A stretch of DNA of 64,000 bases from Candidatus Scalindua sediminis (lineage in GTDB: Bacteria > Planctomycetota > Brocadiia > Brocadiales > Scalinduaceae), in contig VSDH01000003.1 in NCBI GenBank assembly GCA_008636105.1, positions 62,001 through 126,000 of the forward strand, read 5' to 3'. Under the pieces are notes generated by a model, which was given only the letters and a program-made list of their open reading frames with translations, did not search any database and was not told the DNA's origin. The first letter of the stretch is position 1. Each line of letters begins with the position of its first letter. Below, piece by piece: positions 17,480 through 26,121 of this stretch. The translations under genes were made by a program, and so were the position numbers.

Positions 17480-18604
17480 ATGTACGAATTAAAAATGGAA
17501 TCCTGGCAGGAAGAAGGACAATGGCAGGAACAGATCAAGAATCAGGTCAATACATTAGAAAAACTGAGTCAATACATTGATATTACACCCGATGAAGAGA
17601 AGGCAATAAAAACATTAAATATTAGATGGGGCACAACACCATATTATGCATCTCTTATGGATAAGAACAATCCTGATTGTCCGATAAGAAAAATGGTTAT
17701 CCCTTCAATGAAAGAAAATGAAAACAAATATGGTATTCCAAATTATTTAGTGTTTAAAGAAAATCGAGAAAAAACAGATAGATTTGGAGAAAATGAAAAA
17801 AGACCTGATAGTGTTGCAAGGCAGTATGATGACCGGGTTGCGTTTACGGTAACCGATGTATGTGCAAGTTATTGCAGATATTGCTTTAGAAGAGAAGCCA
17901 TAATTGATCAAGAATTGCATTTACGATTCGATGCTGAAGAAGGATTATGTTGGATTCGAAAACATGAAGAAATTCGCGATGTATTAATAACCGGAGGAGA
18001 TCCGTTAATGCTATCAGATGACAACATTAAATATTTAATCGATAGCCTTCGAAGTATTCCACATCTTGAAATGATTCGAATTCATACAAAGATGCCAAAT
18101 ACATGTCCTCATCGAATAACAAAAAACCTTCTTGAGATATTAGGACGTGAACATGATATTCCAATCTGGATGAACGTTCATATTAATCATCCAAAAGAGA
18201 TTACAGATAAAACAAAAAAAGTGATTTGGGATATAATCCGTGCTGGCATCAACGTGGGAAATCAAGGCGTTGTGTTGAAGGGCATCAATGACGATGTCGA
18301 TACCTTCCGAAAACTTCATCAAAAGCTTTTATCTGTTCGTATAAGACCGTATTACATGTTTCATTGCCAACTGGCACGCGGAGTAGATCACTTTAGAGCA
18401 CCTGTAGAAAAAGGTGCGGAATTAATTAGAGATGGAATTCGCGGCCACACAACTGGATTGGCACAACCAATGTATGTTGTTGCTACGAATTTTGGGAAGA
18501 TTCCATTAATGCCGGACTATTATATTCTGGGAAACGGTGGGACGAAGTATAAATTACAAAGTTATAAAAAGGACATAACTTCTATTCCACATATCCCTGA
18601 ATAA
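17480..18604 (+). CDS. Radical SAM aminomutase of the lysine 2,3-aminomutase family, novel specificity
   Basis: 374 residues. The SAM cluster is Cys128-x3-Cys132-x2-Cys135; L-I-T-G-G-D-P-L and the PLP lysine Lys340 (F-G-K-I-P) place it in the KamA family, which shifts an alpha-amino group to the beta position. The two Asp residues that bind the lysine side chain in KamA are absent: the Q-C-D-L position is H-C-Q-L (Gln297), and the D-A-P-G-G-G-G-K loop is A-T-N-F-G-K, two residues shorter (Ala335). Glutamate 2,3-aminomutase is reported to have Lys and Asn there, so this matches neither. The substrate is probably an uncommon alpha-amino acid. It lies between a GS-like ligase and an acyltransferase-like gene. 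Confidence 0.82.
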   Translation: MYELKMESWQEEGQWQEQIKNQVNTLEKLSQYIDITPDEEKAIKTLNIRWGTTPYYASLMDKNNPDCPIRKMVIPSMKENENKYGIPNYLVFKENREKTDRFGENEKRPDSVARQYDDRVAFTVTDVCASYCRYCFRREAIIDQELHLRFDAEEGLCWIRKHEEIRDVLITGGDPLMLSDDNIKYLIDSLRSIPHLEMIRIHTKMPNTCPHRITKNLLEILGREHDIPIWMNVHINHPKEITDKTKKVIWDIIRAGINVGNQGVVLKGINDDVDTFRKLHQKLLSVRIRPYYMFHCQLARGVDHFRAPVEKGAELIRDGIRGHTTGLAQPMYVVATNFGKIPLMPDYYILGNGGTKYKLQSYKKDITSIPHIPE

Positions 18605-18760
18605 TATTTAGTAGGGGCGTACCCACCTTGACCTATTCGGGCGTATGGCCATACGCACCTACAATACAAGGCAGAGACTCTTTGCTCCCAATGGTCTCTC
18701 AGGATGACAAAATGTCGCTGTAGTGTTAATTTTTTTATCACTGGAATATGGTCTTAATTC

Positions 18761-19825
18761 ATGCCTTCAGACACCTTTTTACCCATAATTCGCGTTTCCG
18801 GGAGTAACTACGATATTGGTTTGCAAATTGGAAAAAAATTTCGAGACCGTATTAATTCTGCTCTTGCTTCAAGTACAATCTTTAAATTAAATAAAACCAA
18901 GGATCAAAAACAGCCGGAATGGTTAGAACGTTTATACAACCAGGCCAATGAGAAATTTCCTCAATATATTCAAGAAATAAAGGGAATCGCAGACGGAGCC
19001 GGAATAAACTTCAGGGATGCCTTAATCCATAATTTTCGGCACTCCTTAACAATAATTGACGGTTGCGCAACCGTTGTATTTAAATCACCACAGAAAATAA
19101 TAATGGGACACAATGAAGATTACGAGCCTACTATTGGTGAAAATTCTTATATAACTATTGCTCATTTAGAAAATAATACAAAATTCCTGGCATTTACAAA
19201 TGCAGGAAGCCTTCCCGGCAATGCCTGGGGATTTAATTCGCATGGGCTTGTTTTTGCTTTAGATTCTCTCGCACCCATCCCAAGCCTGAACCCGGACATG
19301 AATCCGGATTTTGGTTTTCCGAGGTTATTTTTAGATCGATACGTCCTGGAATCACAAACATTAAAAGAAGCTACCCAGCGGACCCGGATGTATTCTCCAC
19401 GCTCTGGGATTATTTCTTATACCATTATATCAATGAAGGAATTTCGAGGAATAAATATTGAAACAACATTAACCGATATAACATTGACTGAAATTAATGA
19501 TGTTTTCTACCATGTTAATCACTATACTTCAGAAACATATAAACATTTATCCCTGAATGCGGAAGTGGGAACGTCTCAGGAAAGATATGAGAGGGGTATG
19601 GAATTACTGAAGGTTATACCATTTACTAAAGAAGGAATCATCCAGATGATGTCTGATGAGATTCTTCATTTTGATAATCGAATGGATGATGTGGAAGGGT
19701 TATTAACTACAATTTGCACTCCGATCTTTGAGATCTCAGCAAATTCAATTAACCTACAAGTATATCCACAAAGTCTTAGTGAAAAAGAAAAAATGCTATT
19801 TTCACTTGATTCTCTCAATCTATAA
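18761..19825 (+). CDS. C45-type acyltransferase/peptidase (acyl-CoA:6-APA acyltransferase-like)
   Basis: 354 residues of the Ntn-hydrolase C45 group. The self-processing Gly101-Cys102 lies in I-D-G-C-A-T, followed by I-M-G-H-N-E-D-Y, N-A-G-S-L-P-G-N-A-W-G and G-L-V-F-A-L-D-S-L, with R-x-x-L at the R-L-F-L-D-R site. There is no signal peptide, so it is cytoplasmic. Members form or break amide bonds on amino groups: isopenicillin N acyltransferase, beta-alanyl-dopamine synthase. As the third gene after a glutamine-synthetase-like ligase and an aminomutase, it could acylate or release the amino product. Start ATG chosen because the fold begins at P-I-I-R-V-S-G. Confidence 0.75.
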   Translation: MPSDTFLPIIRVSGSNYDIGLQIGKKFRDRINSALASSTIFKLNKTKDQKQPEWLERLYNQANEKFPQYIQEIKGIADGAGINFRDALIHNFRHSLTIIDGCATVVFKSPQKIIMGHNEDYEPTIGENSYITIAHLENNTKFLAFTNAGSLPGNAWGFNSHGLVFALDSLAPIPSLNPDMNPDFGFPRLFLDRYVLESQTLKEATQRTRMYSPRSGIISYTIISMKEFRGINIETTLTDITLTEINDVFYHVNHYTSETYKHLSLNAEVGTSQERYERGMELLKVIPFTKEGIIQMMSDEILHFDNRMDDVEGLLTTICTPIFEISANSINLQVYPQSLSEKEKMLFSLDSLNL

Positions 19826-19833
19826 ACACTCAC

Positions 19834-20403
19834 TTAATTCACACTTTTGTAATCTTTCTTTAAATAGAATGCAAGAGTTGACAAGCTCCTATTCACGATA
19901 TAACTTTCAAAATAATCTCCTGGATCTAGTTTATTCTTCTTGGCATCTTGATAAGCCTTTAAAAACCTATCCTGATGCTTCGCATTTAGATTAAAAAATT
20001 TCTGCTTATCAGTCTTACACTTATATTCAAAAATCCACTTTTCACCCTTATTTTCAATATTGGCACTAAGTGAGACAGAATATATAAAATCTCTACCTGA
20101 AGGTTTGCTTTCTAAAATAATATAAACATTCAGAGCAGGTGCATCTTCTGCAAAAAGTGTTTTGTTCTCTATGTCGCCCAAGCGCCGATCGATTTCCTCT
20201 TTAAGGAGTTCTTTTACTTCATTTACATTAATTTGCACTCCTTGAACGGTGTTCTCAAGTTTTAATGACACCTTAAGTGCTTCCAAACCTTTTAGAGCGT
20301 TCACATTCCTGGATCCGCGTAATATCATCACACCTTCTTCTTTTGCAAAAAGAACGTTAGGTAACAAAACGAACACAAATAAAAAAAGAAAACATCTTTT
20401 CAT
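19834..20403 (-). CDS. Secreted protein of unknown function
   Basis: 189 residues with a clear signal peptide (M-K-R-C then a hydrophobic run to L-F-A-K at ~20). The mature part is charged, with a predicted alpha/beta mix: E-V-K-E-L-L-K-E-E-I-D-R-R-L region, and P-A-L-N-V-Y-I-I-L-E-S-K strands. I do not recognise a family. A good ribosome site (AAAGGTG) precedes the ATG. It is convergent with the acyltransferase, 8 bp away, and at the left edge of the accessory block. Confidence 0.65.
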   Translation of the reverse strand: MKRCFLFLFVFVLLPNVLFAKEEGVMILRGSRNVNALKGLEALKVSLKLENTVQGVQINVNEVKELLKEEIDRRLGDIENKTLFAEDAPALNVYIILESKPSGRDFIYSVSLSANIENKGEKWIFEYKCKTDKQKFFNLNAKHQDRFLKAYQDAKKNKLDPGDYFESYIVNRSLSTLAFYLKKDYKSVN

Positions 20404-20700
20404 AATTACACCTTTCCAGAGAAAATATTGACTTTATAATTAGTAGATTTACTTTTTAACACACTAACACCTTTTTGAATCATTATTTTGTCAATGACTT
20501 AACTGTTGGCCCAAGGTTGCGTTACAGTTCATTTGAATTTATCATATTTCTTCCCTTATATTATTATGCTAAAACACATTTTAAGTCTTAAAAGTTCCCA
20601 CATTGTTAGCTTAAGACATGCGCGGAAATAGAATGATATTTATTATTTATCTTATTTATTTGGTCAAGTAATGACCTCGCGGCCAAAGAGGCCATTAGAA
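20404..20700. other. AT-rich spacer, nothing recognised
   Basis: About 297 bp between two minus-strand exported-protein genes. I see short A/T-rich stems but no terminal inverted repeats like those elsewhere, no start codon with a ribosome site and no RNA gene. Confidence 0.4.
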
Positions 20701-21426
20701 TTACTCGCCGTGATTCTCTGACGGTATATAATAATATAAATGTTCATCTCGATAGATAATGACTCTATCCGGATTACCTTTATAAAGTTGTTTTGCCAGG
20801 TTATGAGGGAAAAAAACAGTATCTACCTCAACAATATCTTCTGCGAAACGATGCAGAAATCTGGCAACTGATAATCCGCATGTAAAACCAATTGCATGTG
20901 TACTAAACGACCCTTTAGGGTGTGAACGTTTGGTGCCATATCTAAGAATGGTCCATAGTTCTTCTGCTTCACCATCCGGAATATTAAACTCAAAAATTTC
21001 AACAGCATGTGTGTTAATAAGTTTTCGCCAGGCCAGATATTGATTAATGGTCGGCACTTCTTCGCTAATCACATCATTCCGACGTGCCGAATCCATATAA
21101 GGTGGGGCGGCAAAACTCCTGTTCCGACGTGCCTCCGGACCCAAATAACGAACATGTTTGGCAAAAGCGCCTGCCGGGTCCCAGAAGAGAGGGCCTTTTG
21201 TCCGGCAGTATAATCGTAAAGCCGTATGCTTACAAGACGTCCTGTGATACATAACCATTACATGAAGTTTTGCCTGTTCAAGATTATCTTCAAGACTTTT
21301 TTCATTACATTCGTGGGCATTCCAGGTCGTGGGTAACACAGGAGGATATGAACGATGGAAACAACAGCCGGCATAAAGGCTGATTCCGAGAATAAATAAG
21401 ACAATTGAGATATTTTTTTTAAGCAT
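20701..21426 (-). CDS. Predicted lipoprotein of unknown function
   Basis: 241 residues with a lipoprotein signal: K-K-N then a hydrophobic run and the lipobox L-Y-A-G-C, Cys at ~20. The mature region contains several His, Cys and Trp positions (C-K-H-T-A-L-R-L-Y-C, T-W-N-A-H-E-C) and L-W-T-I-L-R-Y-G-T-K. I cannot place it in a family. I prefer the ATG at 21426 over the TTG one codon upstream. A cassette-boundary hairpin of the AATAAATAGG type starts 19 bp upstream of it. Confidence 0.65.
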   Translation of the reverse strand: MLKKNISIVLFILGISLYAGCCFHRSYPPVLPTTWNAHECNEKSLEDNLEQAKLHVMVMYHRTSCKHTALRLYCRTKGPLFWDPAGAFAKHVRYLGPEARRNRSFAAPPYMDSARRNDVISEEVPTINQYLAWRKLINTHAVEIFEFNIPDGEAEELWTILRYGTKRSHPKGSFSTHAIGFTCGLSVARFLHRFAEDIVEVDTVFFPHNLAKQLYKGNPDRVIIYRDEHLYYYIPSENHGE

Positions 21427-21444
21427 CAAACATTAGAGGGGCGT

Positions 21445-21495
21445 AATAAATAGGTGCTGCCTGCCCGACGGTTTGTTTGGCGGGTGCGTCCTATT
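21445..21495. repeat. Boundary hairpin motif, copy 1
   Basis: AATAAATAGG at the left and CCTATT at the right, with an inner GCCCG/CGGGT stem. It is the same layout as 27007-27059 and related to 25836-25924. It separates the lipoprotein gene from the di-haem cytochrome gene. Confidence 0.55.
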
Positions 21496-21517
21496 CTTTT
21501 CTCTGCCTCCCTCTTAC

Positions 21518-22882
21518 CTATAGTGCCCGCATAAAGGCCACCAGGTCTTTTTTCTGTTGAGCCGTCAGTTTAAGTCCCTGGATCAGGTTGAAAAATTCCA
21601 CCGTATCTTCCAGCGTCAGACACCGCCCGTCGTGCATGTATGGAGGGGAGTCCTTGATCCCGCGCAGGGCAAAGGTCTTTATCAGGCCCTCGGCACGCCC
21701 ATCGTAGAAGCGCTCTGCCTGCAGGTCGTGAGCAAGGTTATCGGTATAGTATGGGGCCGGATGACATTGTGAACATGACGCTGCAAAGATCTGTTCACCA
21801 CGCAGCTCGGATTCGGTGGCCTTGTCCGGATTAAGGTGACCATAAATATCCAGCTTTGGTGCCGGAGGAAAGGCGATCATGTTCTGCATGGCAGCCATTG
21901 CCGCAATCTCCTCACGCGTGAAACGACGTGCACCTTTTTTAAAAGCGATTACGGGATCACCATCAAAATAAGCGGTCTTTGCCTCAACCTCGCTGAAATC
22001 CTCGAGCGACCTCAAGGCACGCTTGGAACCGAAAAAGTGCTGGATATTTACACCGCGCAGGCTGACTGTATCTATACGGAAACGCGTATCCTGAGGCCTG
22101 TTGTCAGGATTGAGGTGAAAGACTCCGCTGGTATGACCGTTGACGTGACACGTAAGGCATGAGACTACATCCTGCGCCTTGTCTGCCTTGCGGTCTTCCG
22201 TTACGTTGAACTGCTGTTGAGCAACCGGCGTGACCAGCAGGCGCATGCCTTCCAGCTGAAACGGAGTGAATATACCGTTAAACTTCTCGTAATAGTTGCT
22301 GATGGTGATCTCTTCTCCACCGGATACGTCTCCCAGATCCGGCCGGGAGATCAGGTACAGCGGCGGTGGAAATTCCGGCAGATATGCTTCCGGCAGGTCA
22401 AAGTCTACGTCAAAGCGGACAAGTTCCGGGTGTGTTTCGAGTTGCATCTGCGGCACCACCATTCCACCGGTGGCGTGCTTGACATGCGGCAGTGGAGGAT
22501 ATGGGAATACACCCTGCTTCTTGATCTCATCAGGTTGCATTGTACCCAGACTCTCCCACGTCAGGTCTTTCTTTAACTTTGCTGTCGGACCTACGGGAAG
22601 CGGTTTGCCTCCTGACATCCTGGCGTCCGGATCAGTCCGACCTGACATATCATACCGCTCATTGAGCAGGGCCATATGTTTGCTGATTACGTCCGGCTTC
22701 TCCCCGATATCCCGTTCTCTGACAGACGCGAATGTTTCAGTAACCATTACGGGCGCATAACTGGACTCCTGTTTGTCCATTTTTTTCTTGTTCATCTCCT
22801 CCGCGTGCACCACGCTGAGAACCATCAGCATCATAGCAAATAATGACACCAACAGAGTACTCTTCAATGTTATGTTTTTCAT
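21518..22882 (-). CDS. Di-haem c-type cytochrome, MauG/peroxidase-like
   Basis: 454 residues with signal peptide (M-K-N-I-T start, V-V-H-A-E cleavage region near 28). There are two haem motifs, C-L-T-C-H at ~240 and C-S-Q-C-H at ~369. The C-terminal half has the L-R-G-I-K-D-S-P-P-Y-M-H-D-G-R motif of MauG/cytochrome c peroxidase-like proteins, in which Met/His and the downstream helix complete the haem sites. It is probably periplasmic. The N-terminal ~200 residues are Pro-rich and do not match classic peroxidases. The gene is GC-richer than its neighbours. A strong GGAG ribosome site precedes the ATG. Confidence 0.8.
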   Translation of the reverse strand: MKNITLKSTLLVSLFAMMLMVLSVVHAEEMNKKKMDKQESSYAPVMVTETFASVRERDIGEKPDVISKHMALLNERYDMSGRTDPDARMSGGKPLPVGPTAKLKKDLTWESLGTMQPDEIKKQGVFPYPPLPHVKHATGGMVVPQMQLETHPELVRFDVDFDLPEAYLPEFPPPLYLISRPDLGDVSGGEEITISNYYEKFNGIFTPFQLEGMRLLVTPVAQQQFNVTEDRKADKAQDVVSCLTCHVNGHTSGVFHLNPDNRPQDTRFRIDTVSLRGVNIQHFFGSKRALRSLEDFSEVEAKTAYFDGDPVIAFKKGARRFTREEIAAMAAMQNMIAFPPAPKLDIYGHLNPDKATESELRGEQIFAASCSQCHPAPYYTDNLAHDLQAERFYDGRAEGLIKTFALRGIKDSPPYMHDGRCLTLEDTVEFFNLIQGLKLTAQQKKDLVAFMRAL

Positions 22883-23219
22883 GGCTCACTCCTTTCTTAT
22901 TAAAATGGCAAGGTCATATCTCACAACTATATTGCGGCAGGAAGTTTTATCAGCACCACACTATTGTGGTATAGTTTTCAGGTTATTTGGAATGAATAAG
23001 ACTGATTATTAATGCTAAATCTATATATTATTGAAGTCAAGGAAAAAGAGATGGCTAGGAATGGGGGCGGGATCCCCTTTTACTTGTCCAACCCAGACCG
23101 GCTTAGACCTAAAGAAAAACCAATTCCTTAAGTAATCAACTCAGAAGCCGATAATTAAATAAACGAAATAATATAGAAATTCTGAAGAAATTTAGAAAAA
23201 AGGAAGTACTGAGAACATA
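22883..23219. other. Spacer between divergent genes, no gene seen
   Basis: Holds the divergent promoters of the di-haem gene and the small membrane protein. Around 23051-23077, GCTAGGAATGGGGGCGGGATCCCC is half of the AGCTTACGC-type hairpin found complete at 6700 and 25853. No coding frame is credible. Confidence 0.45.
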
Positions 23220-23471
23220 ATGACTGATATTCAAAGAGGAAATAATTTTAAGCAAATATTTGGTATTTTTATTGTTTATTCAATATATGTTTTTCTTGGT
23301 AGTACCGCATTAGTTTTTTTCCATAGATTATGGAATACTACAGTAGGAAATCTAATTATATTTATGAGTCCGTATATTATCATTACAGCCATAAATTATG
23401 GTTATCACTTCTGGGGAAATAAACATCAGGGTCCCCGGAATTGCCTGATGTCATGGCTGACCCTTTTTTGA
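23220..23471 (+). CDS. Small two-helix membrane protein, unknown
   Basis: 83 residues. Two hydrophobic segments (~14-37 and ~41-60) are visible, with short polar ends and a H-F-W-G-N-K-H cap. The ATG follows an A-rich stretch with AAAAAGGAAG as a possible ribosome site. It resembles no family I know. It ends 4 bp before the convergent metallo-hydrolase stop. Small size and isolation leave real doubt. Confidence 0.45.
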   Translation: MTDIQRGNNFKQIFGIFIVYSIYVFLGSTALVFFHRLWNTTVGNLIIFMSPYIIITAINYGYHFWGNKHQGPRNCLMSWLTLF

Positions 23472-23474
23472 TAG

Positions 23475-24047
23475 TCATTCCTGACAGAAGGGATTGGAAT
23501 ATTTTTCCACTCCCACTGTGGTCATGGGGCCATGGGCAGGAAATACCAGGGTCTCATCCGGCAAGGTAAAGATATGTTTGCGGATGTGCGTAATCTGACA
23601 TTGTGCCGCTTTTGTTGAACCTGTCCCGCCGACCGAACCGCAAAAAAGAGAATCACCCGTAAACACACAACCTGACCCATAAAACGAAATTCCATGTGGG
23701 GTATGGCCCGGTGTGGAAAGTGCCTCAAATCTCAAATGCCCGACCTCGAGCATTTCACCACCCCGTAACTGATGTTCAGCGGCACTGACTTCTCCCTGAC
23801 CGGCATAACCCCGGACTGTGTAGCGGCGATTGAATTCCTGCAGTCCTTCGGTATGATCCCAATGGCCATGCGTAAAAAAGAGATAATTGAGCAGGATCTT
23901 CCGCTCATGGATAAATGCCTCTATTTCAGCACTAAAACCGCCCGGGTCAATAAAAACCCCGATTCGGGTCTCGGGGTCCGCCACCAGATAACCGTTGATT
24001 CCGAAACTCCCCACGGTAAAACGCCTGAATATCAGATTGGTCATCAT
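23475..24047 (-). CDS. MBL-fold metallo-hydrolase (glyoxalase II/persulfide dioxygenase-like)
   Basis: About 190 residues with the binuclear metal motif T-H-G-H-W-D-H (~61), then T-P-G-H-T-P-H-G, F-T-G-D-S-L-F and P-A-H-G-P. This matches small hydroxyacylglutathione-hydrolase-like enzymes, which act on thioesters or persulfides. It lacks the C-terminal glutathione-binding domain of true GloB. I chose the first in-frame ATG (24047) rather than the TTG at 24059. A perfect 11-bp hairpin lies just upstream and probably ends the neighbouring pentapeptide gene. Confidence 0.85.
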   Translation of the reverse strand: MMTNLIFRRFTVGSFGINGYLVADPETRIGVFIDPGGFSAEIEAFIHERKILLNYLFFTHGHWDHTEGLQEFNRRYTVRGYAGQGEVSAAEHQLRGGEMLEVGHLRFEALSTPGHTPHGISFYGSGCVFTGDSLFCGSVGGTGSTKAAQCQITHIRKHIFTLPDETLVFPAHGPMTTVGVEKYSNPFCQE

Positions 24048-24071
24048 GATACTAAACAATTTTATAATTCA

Positions 24072-24101
24072 GATGTGCCATCAACCTTAAGATGGCACAT
24101 C
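24072..24101 (-). terminator. Hairpin, likely terminator of the pentapeptide gene
   Basis: GATGTGCCATC (24072-24082) and GATGGCACATC (24091-24101) form a perfect 11-bp stem with an 8-nt loop, followed on the minus strand by an A/T-rich run. It lies between the stop of the pentapeptide gene and the start of the metallo-hydrolase. Confidence 0.6.
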
Positions 24102-24126
24102 ATAAAGTTGATGGAAAATACGCGGC

Positions 24127-24765
24127 CTACTCATAGCGAATCTCCTCCAGATTAGCTGCCTGATTGATATCGGTATCAATCCACTTCGTATCTATTAAAC
24201 GGGCCTTATGAAATACCGCATCGTCGAGCGTACAACTCTCAAAACTACACCGAATAAAGGTTGCCGCCCTGAAGATAGCCTTTTGCAAACGGCACCCTAC
24301 AAACTGAGTATCAATAAAGACTGAGGAGGGGAAACGGACAAAAAAGTAATCTTCCTGCTCAAACCGGCAGGAATGCCACCAGGAACCGCTAAAGGAGACC
24401 TCACTTAAGCGGGATCCCCGGAGTTCACAGTCGTAAAAGGTGGATAAGCCAAAGGAACTTAGTTTACCGACCGTCTTTTCAAACTTACATCTGGAAAAAT
24501 GACTCTCGGTAAGAAAGGAATCCCGAACCTGTAAATTTTCCCAGTGACAATCCTCATAATACCCCTTATCGCAAAGGACATGATCAATGGAAAAATTCTG
24601 CAAGCGGGTATCCTGTGCTCGTTGATAACGGCAGCTTCCATCCCGCAACTTGAAGGACTTAATCGTACTACCTATCAGGCACCTGCCGGAAAAGTCCTCT
24701 TGCATCAGATCACTGTCCGGGAGGGTTTCCTGAATAAATATCTTTCTTTTCGGGTCTGATTCCAT
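24127..24765 (-). CDS. Pentapeptide-repeat protein (imperfect repeats)
   Basis: 212 residues. A quadrilateral beta-helix pattern with aromatic or Leu centres repeats every five residues: C-R-F-E, C-K-F-E, C-E-L-R-G-S-R, A-I-F-R-A-A-T-F, C-S-F-E-S-C-T-L-D-D-A-V-F. Cys is frequent at the i-2 position, giving C-x-F/L rather than the classic A-D/N-L-x-x. It is likely cytoplasmic; known members include gyrase-protecting Qnr proteins, but there is no evidence for that here. It shares a promoter-like upstream repeat with the methyltransferase and TPR genes. Confidence 0.75.
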   Translation of the reverse strand: MESDPKRKIFIQETLPDSDLMQEDFSGRCLIGSTIKSFKLRDGSCRYQRAQDTRLQNFSIDHVLCDKGYYEDCHWENLQVRDSFLTESHFSRCKFEKTVGKLSSFGLSTFYDCELRGSRLSEVSFSGSWWHSCRFEQEDYFFVRFPSSVFIDTQFVGCRLQKAIFRAATFIRCSFESCTLDDAVFHKARLIDTKWIDTDINQAANLEEIRYE

Positions 24766-24848
24766 TTGATAAATCTTAAGTAGCCTTGTGTTACAAATAA
24801 CATTTGTTATAAATATAAGTCAATCTACTTCATAGCTTGCTTTTCCAC

Positions 24849-24896
24849 TTTTATAAAATATTTGACAAGTTTCAAGCTTTACTAAAAACAAAGACC
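24849..24896 (-). promoter_or_regulatory. Shared upstream repeat U, copy 1 (truncated)
   Basis: About 48 bp: TTTTATAAAATATTTGACAAG then TTTCAAG-CTTTACTAAAAACAAAGACC. It matches 26873-26935 and 30539-30601. All three lie shortly upstream of minus-strand genes. Read on the minus strand it contains a TTGAAA-like -35 and TATAAA/TAAAAT-like -10. Confidence 0.6.
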
Positions 24897-25182
24897 CTCA
24901 ATTGTTATCTTCTTGTGATTCAAAGGAGTTTTTAAATCGGAGAACAACACACCTGCTTTTTATTTTTCTTGGGTTATATGATGTGGAACACTTGGTATAG
25001 TTCCTCAGGTAATTCTTGGCATGATAAAGTTAGAGCTTTTGTATTCTCATAAGCCAATTAAATAGGTATGGTGTCCCCCGATTGAAACAATCTTTTGTAT
25101 GAAATATTCCAATAAATGATGAGTTTCCATAAATATGGGAGGTTTCCCGTTCATTAATCTCTGGAAATGCTCTTCGTCATTC
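24897..25182. other. AT-rich spacer, no gene seen
   Basis: Between repeat U copy 1 and the PhoU-like gene stop. I see no ribosome site, RNA gene or clear inverted repeat; TTAAATAGGTATGGTGTCCCCC at 25056 may be a worn copy of the boundary motif. Confidence 0.35.
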
Positions 25183-25782
25183 TCACTTCAACTTGACAAA
25201 AAATTCCTGGAGAATCTTGCGGACATTCCAAACTACACTCCTGAAAGATTCAAGAATATCAAGGTAAATAGGAGCAGACTTTGGCATACACACACCAGCT
25301 ATAAGCCTCTCCTCGTGAAAGGTGGCATATTCATCTGCAAGTTCACATAATCTCTTTCCATTCTCATCCATATGTTTAGCCAGATCGCCATTGCTTGTGC
25401 TGATACAGTTACTCACGGACTTCAACAGTACCAGTGTTTCATCAAATAATTTGTACGCCTCTTTTACAGATTTATCCGAAAACAAAGCATCTTCTCTTAT
25501 CTTTTTCTTTGTAGCATTAAACAACTTATTCAATCCTTTTCCTACCCTATCGAAGTGTTCTGGAAGCGGGATAAAATGTTTGATATCCTCATTAGATCTT
25601 TCTCTAAGAATGGATTTAAGTAGACACTCAGAGTCTTTATAAAGCTTTTCTTCAACCTCTTCTACTTTCCCTATAGAACTCAAATTATGTTTCCTAAATC
25701 CCTCATAAATCATCTCAAGCATCTCTTTTGTATGATTAATCATTCCTAAAGTATCATTCTTTATTTCATCGTGACTGGCCAT
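25183..25782 (-). CDS. PhoU-like/DUF47-type helical protein
   Basis: 199 residues, almost all alpha-helical and charged. The pattern M-I-N-H-T-K-E-M-L-E-M-I-Y-E-G-F, then L-F-D-E-T-L-V-L-L-K and E-R-L-I-A-G-V-C-M-P with R-S-V-V-W-N-V-R-K-I-L resembles the three-helix PhoU domains found at the end of Na/Pi cotransporters or alone. PhoU domains bind metal clusters and regulate phosphate uptake. No phosphate transporter is nearby. A strong ribosome site (GGAGGTGAT) precedes the ATG. Confidence 0.6.
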   Translation of the reverse strand: MASHDEIKNDTLGMINHTKEMLEMIYEGFRKHNLSSIGKVEEVEEKLYKDSECLLKSILRERSNEDIKHFIPLPEHFDRVGKGLNKLFNATKKKIREDALFSDKSVKEAYKLFDETLVLLKSVSNCISTSNGDLAKHMDENGKRLCELADEYATFHEERLIAGVCMPKSAPIYLDILESFRSVVWNVRKILQEFFVKLK

Positions 25783-25835
25783 TCTAAATCACCTCCTTAT
25801 TTTTAATTAAAGACTCCTTGTCCAACTTTACACCG

Positions 25836-25924
25836 GTTAATAGGGGGTTGTTTACCCCCATAGCTTCCTTGCGTAAGCTAGGAATGGGGGCGTCCGCCGG
25901 GCTTTTTGGAGGATCCCTATTAAC
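25836..25924. repeat. Boundary hairpin motif, copy 2 (complete, 89 bp)
   Basis: Perfect 10-bp terminal inverted repeats GTTAATAGGG (25836-25845) and CCCTATTAAC (25915-25924). Inside is a second palindrome ACCCCCATAGCTTCC...AGGAATGGGGGC, the same core as 6700-6751. It lies immediately upstream of the PhoU-like gene and shares GTTAATAGGGG with repeat D at 26164 and 28881. Confidence 0.7.
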
Positions 25925-26121
25925 TCTGTTTACATCGTTCATCCTTTTCCAATATCTCGAATGGTTAGAATAATGGCTATCATAGTTGCTAGTGTGAGTG
26001 TAGATATATATAATACCATTATTAAATCAAATTCACAAAAAAAACATATTGCAATTACCATAATAAATATTATGGCAATGGGAACAACTATATACTTCAA
26101 TTCCCTTTTCCTTCATTTGTG
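25925..26121. other. AT-rich stretch, possible short peptide frame
   Basis: A plus-strand frame beginning with ATG at 25961 could give a 62-residue hydrophobic peptide, but it lacks a ribosome site and its end lies inside repeat D, so I do not call it a gene. Otherwise nothing is seen. Confidence 0.35.

Noticed and set aside
22296-22760. Plus-strand frames over the di-haem cytochrome
   Set aside because: Same cause: GC-rich gene on the other strand with clear haem motifs; no family features on the plus strand.
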